Below, one piece after another: positions 59,084-64,000 of a DNA stretch of 64,000 bases; within the stretch, counting starts at the first letter, position 1, and each line of letters begins with the position of its first letter. The stretch comes from Ottelia alismoides (taxonomy: Eukaryota; Streptophyta; Magnoliopsida; Alismatales; Hydrocharitaceae): the NCBI GenBank assembly GCA_037367405.1, contig JAZKJV010010747.1, forward strand, positions 116,920 through 180,919, in the 5' to 3' direction. Under the pieces are notes generated by a model. It saw nothing but the letters and a program-made list of their open reading frames with translations, had not been told where the DNA came from and did not search any database. A program made the translations under genes and the position numbers.

Positions 59084-61125
59084 CTAATAACTCACCCTAA
59101 CCCCAATCTCCGCCCCCCGTCCCGCCTCCGGCGCAAAATTCCGCAGGTATGACGTGGCATTGCGGATATTCTCGTTCAGCAGGTTATTCCCCTTGGCAAA
59201 CAGCATGACCTGCGCGCCCATGAGGTCGCGTACCTGATATTGGGTGCCGACATTCAGCAGGACATAACCCGGCGTCGGGGTTTCGTTGGCGCCGCCAAAT
59301 GGCTGATCCTCGGCGCGGGTGACTCGCAGGTAACTGTTCCAATCCTCCAACGCGTGATCGATTTGCAAGCCATAGCGCAGCGGCGGCATGCGGGGGACGT
59401 TACCGCCGCGCGTGAATTCGCCGCGCGTGTAGTCGCTGAACAAGGTGAGATCGACGATGCCGTAGTGGCTTTCCAGCAGCGTGAAGCCGAGCTTAGCCTC
59501 GTACCCCTTGAAGATGGCGTCGCCCTGGGCGCTGCGGACCACGGGCGCGCAGTCGATCGCGCAGGGGTTACCTTCTTCATCGACAAACTGGCCGGTGCGT
59601 TGTTGGAAGATGTAGTCGCTGGCCCAATTGTGGAACAAGTCGAATTCGGCCCGTAGCCAGTCATTGCGGAAGCGGTAGCCTAGATCGAGGTTGTAGGACA
59701 CCTCCTCGCGCAAGCCACGGTCGCCGACTTCGAAGCTGCGGGTGGCGTCGTGGTAGCCGTTGGCGAGCAGTTCCTGCACCTGCGGCGCGCGCGCCGAACG
59801 GGTCAAGGCCAGGTTCACGCTGTTGTTCGTGTCGATCTTCCACAAGCCGGACGCGGAAGCGCTGACCGGGACGTAGCTCAATTCCGACTGGCCTTGGGGC
59901 GCGACGCTGGCATGCTCGACCCGTGTGCCGAACTGGTAGGTCACCGGCCCCAAATCGAAGGCTTCGACGGCGAATACGCCGTAGTTGTTGATCTGCGAGC
60001 GCGGCACGATGGCTTCGCCGCTCAGCTTTTCAATGGCGCTGAAGTCGCTGGCGATGGCCTGAAAGCCGACCTGCCCGCGCAGCGGACCGATGTCCTCGTG
60101 GTCCAGTTCCAGGCGACCTTCGTAGCTTTGGTTGGTGAAGAACGCGCCCGGCTCGCCGTTGGCGATTTCGGTGTGCTGGTAGTCGGTATAACCCAGCTTG
60201 GCGCGGACCGCCTTGGCGAAGCCGAACGGCTGGCGCAGTTCGCTTTTGAAGTCGTATTTGGTCTGGCGCAGATCGATGCGTACCGTCTCCTCGCCCGCGC
60301 CGTTGGGGGCGATGCCGTAGTTGTTCTCCAACCGATTGATGGCGGCGCCGGCAAAACCGCGATCGCCGACCCAAGAAAGGCCAGCCGATCCGCCGATGGT
60401 GTGCGCCCAGGTGTTGGGCAAAAAGCCGCGTGGATTCTGCACGACATCGATGGACGGATCGGTCACCGCGACGGCGCCGACATCGATACCGCGCCCGCCG
60501 ATCGACAGGTTATTGCGCTCCCGATAAAACCCCGTCCAGATGTAAGGCAACCCCGGCGTGGCCGCCATCGACGCGCAGCGCCGTGCTGGTTTCGTCGGCC
60601 ACCGAGTCGTAGCGCTGCTCGACGGCGCCGCCAATGGTTTATCCGGCGGCGCGCCGGGTATGCGGTTGTCGATGACATTGACCACGCCGCCAATCGCGCC
60701 ACTGCCGTAGAGCAGCGTCGCCGGCCCGCGCAAAACTTCGATGCGATCGGCCAACAGCGGTTCGATGCTGGTGGCGTGGTCGGGGCTGATCGCCGACACG
60801 TCATTGCGCCGACACCGTTATTGAGCACCCGGACCCGTGGACCGGCCTGGCCGCGAATCACCGGCGTGCCGACGCCCGGACCAAACGACTGGCTGGTCAT
60901 GCCCAGTTCCTGGCCGAGGGTTTCGCCGATGCTGCGGCCCATCTTCAGATTCAAGGCATTGCGATCCAGCACGGTGACCGGAATCGCCGACTCGTTGGGT
61001 TTCTGCTGAAGCGGCGCGGTGACTAAGACACTATCCAGTTCAATGGGCTTTTGTGTATCGGCCAAGACGGCGGGAGCCGGAGCGGCGGACAGCGATAGGG
61101 CGAGAATCGGTTGCAAATTCTTCAT
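59084..61125 (-). pseudogene. ZnuD-like TonB-dependent receptor, frameshifted
   Basis: Outer-membrane receptor of the ZnuD type, which imports zinc. It has a signal peptide (MKNLQPILALSLSAAPAPAV), a plug domain with SFGPGVGTPVIRGQAGPRVR, SPDHATSIEPLLADRIEVLR and PATLLYGSGAIGGVVNVID, then a barrel ending GRGAEIGVRVSY. Three frame changes (near 60815, 60640 and 60540) are needed; the last two compensate each other. A motif shared with zur lies about 30 bp upstream. Every conserved segment is intact, so the gene is probably functional in the organism. Confidence 0.8.
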
Positions 61126-61153
61126 GGCGACAACAGGTCAGGGGGAGTGAATT

Positions 61154-61170
61154 GAAATGTTATAGTGTTG
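61154..61170. promoter_or_regulatory. Putative Zur box upstream of the ZnuD-like gene
   Basis: GAAATGTTATAGTGTTG begins with the half-site GAAATGTTATA of the gammaproteobacterial Zur consensus as I remember it. Its last 14 bases recur inverted at 61731-61744, upstream of zur. Confidence 0.6.
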
Positions 61171-61207
61171 CAAGTATAAGGCAAAGCAACGCGACGGCTG
61201 ACGGGTG

Positions 61208-61713
61208 TCAGCCGGAGGCCGCGCAACGGGCGCAAATGCCATGGACCTCGATCGCCTTGCGATGAATGATGAATCCCGCCTCGGCCATTTCCTGATCCAG
61301 CGCCGTCATGACCTTCGGTGCGGGACGCTCTTCGACTTGCTCACAAGCGCTGCAGATCAGCAGCAATTGCTCGTGTTTCCGCTCCGAGCAACTGCACCCG
61401 ACAAACGCGTTAAGGCTCTCGACCCGGTGAATAAGCCCCTGCTCCAGCAAAAATCCAGCGCGCGGTAAACGGTGGTGGGCTTGGCGGTTCGATCCACCGG
61501 CTTGAGCTGGTCGAGCAGGTCGTAGGCTTTTACGGCCTTGTGGCTGGCCCAGATCATTTCCAATATCTCGCGTCGGATCGGCGTCAGCTTGGCGCCGCGA
61601 TCGGCGCAAACCCGCTCGGCCGTGCGGATGGCCTTTTCCCGGCATCCCCTGTGATCATGGTCCGAGTCCGGCGCTACGGACGCTTCTGCGGCGATATCGC
61701 TCATGTCAGGCAC
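61208..61713 (-). pseudogene. zur: Fur-family zinc uptake regulator Zur, frameshifted
   Basis: N-terminal winged helix (LTPIRREILEMIWASHKAVKA, TTVYRAL) and C-terminal metal domain (CSCSERKHEQLLLICSACEQ, ending CARC), a Zur/Fur layout with Cys pairs for structural zinc. The frame changes at a T5 run near 61462; one more T would read DFLLEQGLIHRVES and restore the family sequence. It is flanked by two TonB receptors and carries the same upstream motif as the ZnuD-like gene, supporting Zur rather than Fur. Confidence 0.8.
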
Positions 61714-61730
61714 TTAAGCTGGAAGGGAGC

Positions 61731-61744
61731 CAACACTATAACAT
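61731..61744. promoter_or_regulatory. Putative Zur box upstream of zur
   Basis: On the minus strand ATGTTATAGTGTTG, identical over 14 bases to the site at 61157-61170. It lies about 18 bp upstream of the zur start, suggesting autoregulation. Confidence 0.6.
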
Positions 61745-61800
61745 CGCATCGGTGCTGACCTGAGGGCGACGACCGGCCGTCATGGTCGCGTGTCAAAGGG

Positions 61801-63860
61801 TCAAAACTGCCAGTCGGCTTTCAGGTAGACGCTACGCGGTGCTTCCATGACCGCGCTGGGATAGAACTCCTGATAAAACTCAGGATGGTTCGGGTCGAGC
61901 AGATTCCTGCCGACGATGGACAGTTCCAGGTCTTTCCAGGGGCGCCACGCGGCGCGGGCATCCAGCGTGAAATACGCGGGAATCCGCCGGGTCAGCGACA
62001 ACTGACTGATGCCAGCGGTTGGCAAACTGTCGACATAGCGGCCCCAAAGGTCCAAATCGACTTCGCTGATCGGGTTGTAGCCGGCGCAAGGCGAATTGCT
62101 GCCGCGGATTGCTGCCGGCCAGATTGCCGCCGGAGTTGTCCACGCTGCCCGCCATGGGTTTGAATTCACTGCGGAGAAACGTGTAGCTGGCCTGCAACGC
62201 CAGCGTTCCTCGGGCCGCCATTCGGTCTGCAATTCAACGCCATAGGAGCGGCCATGCATGCGATTTTCCGCCAACCCGGTCACGGTTGGGATCGGGCCGC
62301 CAAACGGGTCGACGACCGGGCCTTCGATGCTGCGCAGGTGATCGTAAACGTTATAGAACGCCGCCAAATCGGCCGAAAACTGCTTGATCGCGGCAAACCG
62401 GTAACCCAGTTCATAGGCCCACAATGCCTCGGTGCGGAAGTTCTTGCTGCCTTGCAAGCGCACATAAACAGGCACCGGCGAACCCTGACTAAGCGCGCTG
62501 CCGGCCGGGGCGGTGTGGATGCCGATGGTGCCGGAATCCTCCAGAACCGACGGGGTGCGCACCGCCCGCGAGACCGCCGTCCACAGCGTATGGCCGGACT
62601 GCGGCTTCCCACAGCAGGCGTGCGTTGGGTTGGCCTTCCCAGCCGGTGAACTCGTTGTATTCCAGCTTGGCGCCCAAGATCAGCTTGAGCTGGTCGGGAA
62701 GCAGGGTCATTTCATCCTGCAAGAAGGCGCTGATCAGGTCGCGGGTCCGGCTGCCATGCCGAATGGCCACTGGCTGACGCAGCGCATAGCGCGGACTGGT
62801 CGAGCGGTAGCTTAGCCCCCAGACCACATCGTGGTCATTGGCGAACAGGAAGCGATGCTGGAAAATCCAGTTCGAAGGTTTCCCGCTCCTCCGTGGCGTA
62901 TTTTCCTTACGAAGGTGTGATCGAAGAAGCCTTGCAGGCTGATCTCGGAATTCGCCCCGAGGCTGCGCTTCCAACGGCCGAGGATATGGCTGCCGGACAC
63001 TTGGACCGGGTCGAGAAGCGCCTCGTTGAAGGGAGCCCGCAAGCGCGGCAAGGTGAGACGCTGATTGACGTCACCGCCGTAGGTTTCGCCCATCAGCGTC
63101 AACGAGCTGCCCTGGCTGAATTCATGCTCCAGCCGGAAGCCGCCGCGAATGCTCTGCCAGGTGTCACGGCCGGCGTTGCCATCCTCAAAGCGCCACCCGT
63201 CGCGTGCGAAGCCTTTCATGAAAACCCGCGCCAAGGTCTTTTCGCCCAGCTTGAACCCGTAGCGCAGTGAGCCAAGCGACGCTCGTAGGTGCCGGCACCG
63301 AACGTGAACCGACCGCCCTGGGTATCGGCGGCCGACTTGGTGATGACGTTGATAACGCCGTTCACCGCGTTGGCGCCCCACAGACTGGCGCCAGGACCGC
63401 GCACGACTTCGATGCGCTCGATATCCTCGATCACCGTGTCCTGAACTTCCCAATAAACGCCGGAAAATGTCGGCGAATAGACGCTGCGACCGTCGATCAG
63501 CACTTGCAACTTGTTGGCGAATCGGCCGTTGAATCCGCGCGCGCTGATGGCCCAACGATTCGAGGTGATCTGCGCGACTTCCAGGCCCGGCACCAGACGC
63601 AGCGCCTCCGGAATGGAGGTCACCCCACTGCGGCGAATGTCATCGGCCGTAATCACGAACGCGGCCGCCGGCACATCGGCGAGATTCTGGCTCTTGCGCG
63701 ACATACTGGTGACTTCCAGCTGTAGCAGCTCTTCCAGGCTCATGTCCGCCAGCTTCTTGCCGAACTCCGCGTCTTCACTGGCCAGCGCCACATTTGCGAG
63801 CAGAATAGCTGACAGCGCCGTTAGCGTCGGCCAGAGGGCTGGATGAATCCCAACATGAAG
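61801..63860 (-). pseudogene. Second TonB-dependent receptor, heavily frameshifted
   Basis: A signal peptide region in a shifted frame (LTALSAILLANVALASED) is followed by SLEELLQLEVTSMSRKSQ, a plug domain (AAFVITADDIRRSGVTSIPE, ISARGFNGRFANKLQVLIDG, IERIEVVRGPGASLWGANAV) and barrel strands across at least five frame changes. The end is PRSVYLKADWQF at 61801. The substrate is not assignable from sequence; its neighbour zur makes metal uptake a possibility. The start lies near 63860, and the remaining 140 bp of the window hold nothing recognised. Confidence 0.75.
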
Positions 63861-64000
63861 AGGTCATTGCGGTCGTAAAGCAGAGCAAGCGCGGCACGAA
63901 CACCGCCTGAGTCCATAAGTCTTGTTCAGAATCCGAAAAATTGAAGCAACAGGTGTGCGAAAACCTTGAGGCGATTACTAAAGTTAGCCCCACCGTGGGA

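Noticed and set aside
58836..59087. Small open frames on both strands between the hypothetical membrane gene and the ZnuD-like receptor
   Set aside because: Neither has a recognised family, a good SD or clear coding character.

Overview
The window is a chromosomal segment of a GC-rich gammaproteobacterium. The evidence is the order rpsB-tsf-pyrH-frr-uppS-cdsA-dxr-rseP facing map-glnD, a pqiABC operon, an Entner-Doudoroff cluster (zwf / edd-eda), and a VPxPA-type PEP-CTERM protein with a textbook sigma-54 promoter. PEP-CTERM proteins with sigma-54 control are typical of floc- or biofilm-forming sludge and sediment bacteria. A Competibacter- or Chromatiales-like organism is my guess, not a demonstrated identity.

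Layout. 1-6.1 kb: mrp/apbC (5' end cut by the window), dcd, a GGDEF cyclase, hemL, rmuC and a LOG-family gene, all on +. 6.3-10 kb: a sigma-54-driven PEP-CTERM protein, a possible small RNA with a strong terminator, and an alginate-export-type porin. 10.1-15.7 kb: an SRAP (YedK) gene, 1.4 kb of 160-bp palindromic repeats, and a DUF4062-NACHT-SUMF1 protein whose C-terminus looks like the variable region of a diversity-generating retroelement target. 16.1-28.4 kb: DUF2130, DUF748, pqiABC, two small membrane/lipoprotein genes, and a TPM / double-Tim44 pair. 28.5-42.7 kb: an AAA ATPase, dsbC, the translation/isoprenoid/phospholipid operon on -, map-glnD on +, and a dienelactone hydrolase antisense to the glnD 3' end. 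42.8-47.9 kb: zwf, edd, eda and a LuxR-type regulator.

48.6-64 kb has a different character. Almost every recognisable gene is split by single-base frame changes, several at homopolymers: a WG-repeat protein, a COG4671-like glycosyltransferase, a VOC protein, a small conserved gene, an IS110-family transposase, a second PEP-CTERM protein, a small membrane protein, a ZnuD-like TonB receptor, zur, and a second TonB receptor. Dispersed repeats and a duplicated VOC fragment surround the insertion sequence. The abrupt change from about 40 intact genes to almost none suggests poor consensus quality at least as much as real decay, so most of these genes may be intact in the organism.

The most interesting leads are the NACHT-SUMF1 protein with its candidate hypervariable tail, the sigma-54 / PEP-CTERM / possible sRNA cluster, the Zur motif shared by zur and the ZnuD-like receptor, and the TPM / double Tim44-zinc-ribbon pair. 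No tRNA, rRNA or CRISPR array was seen.
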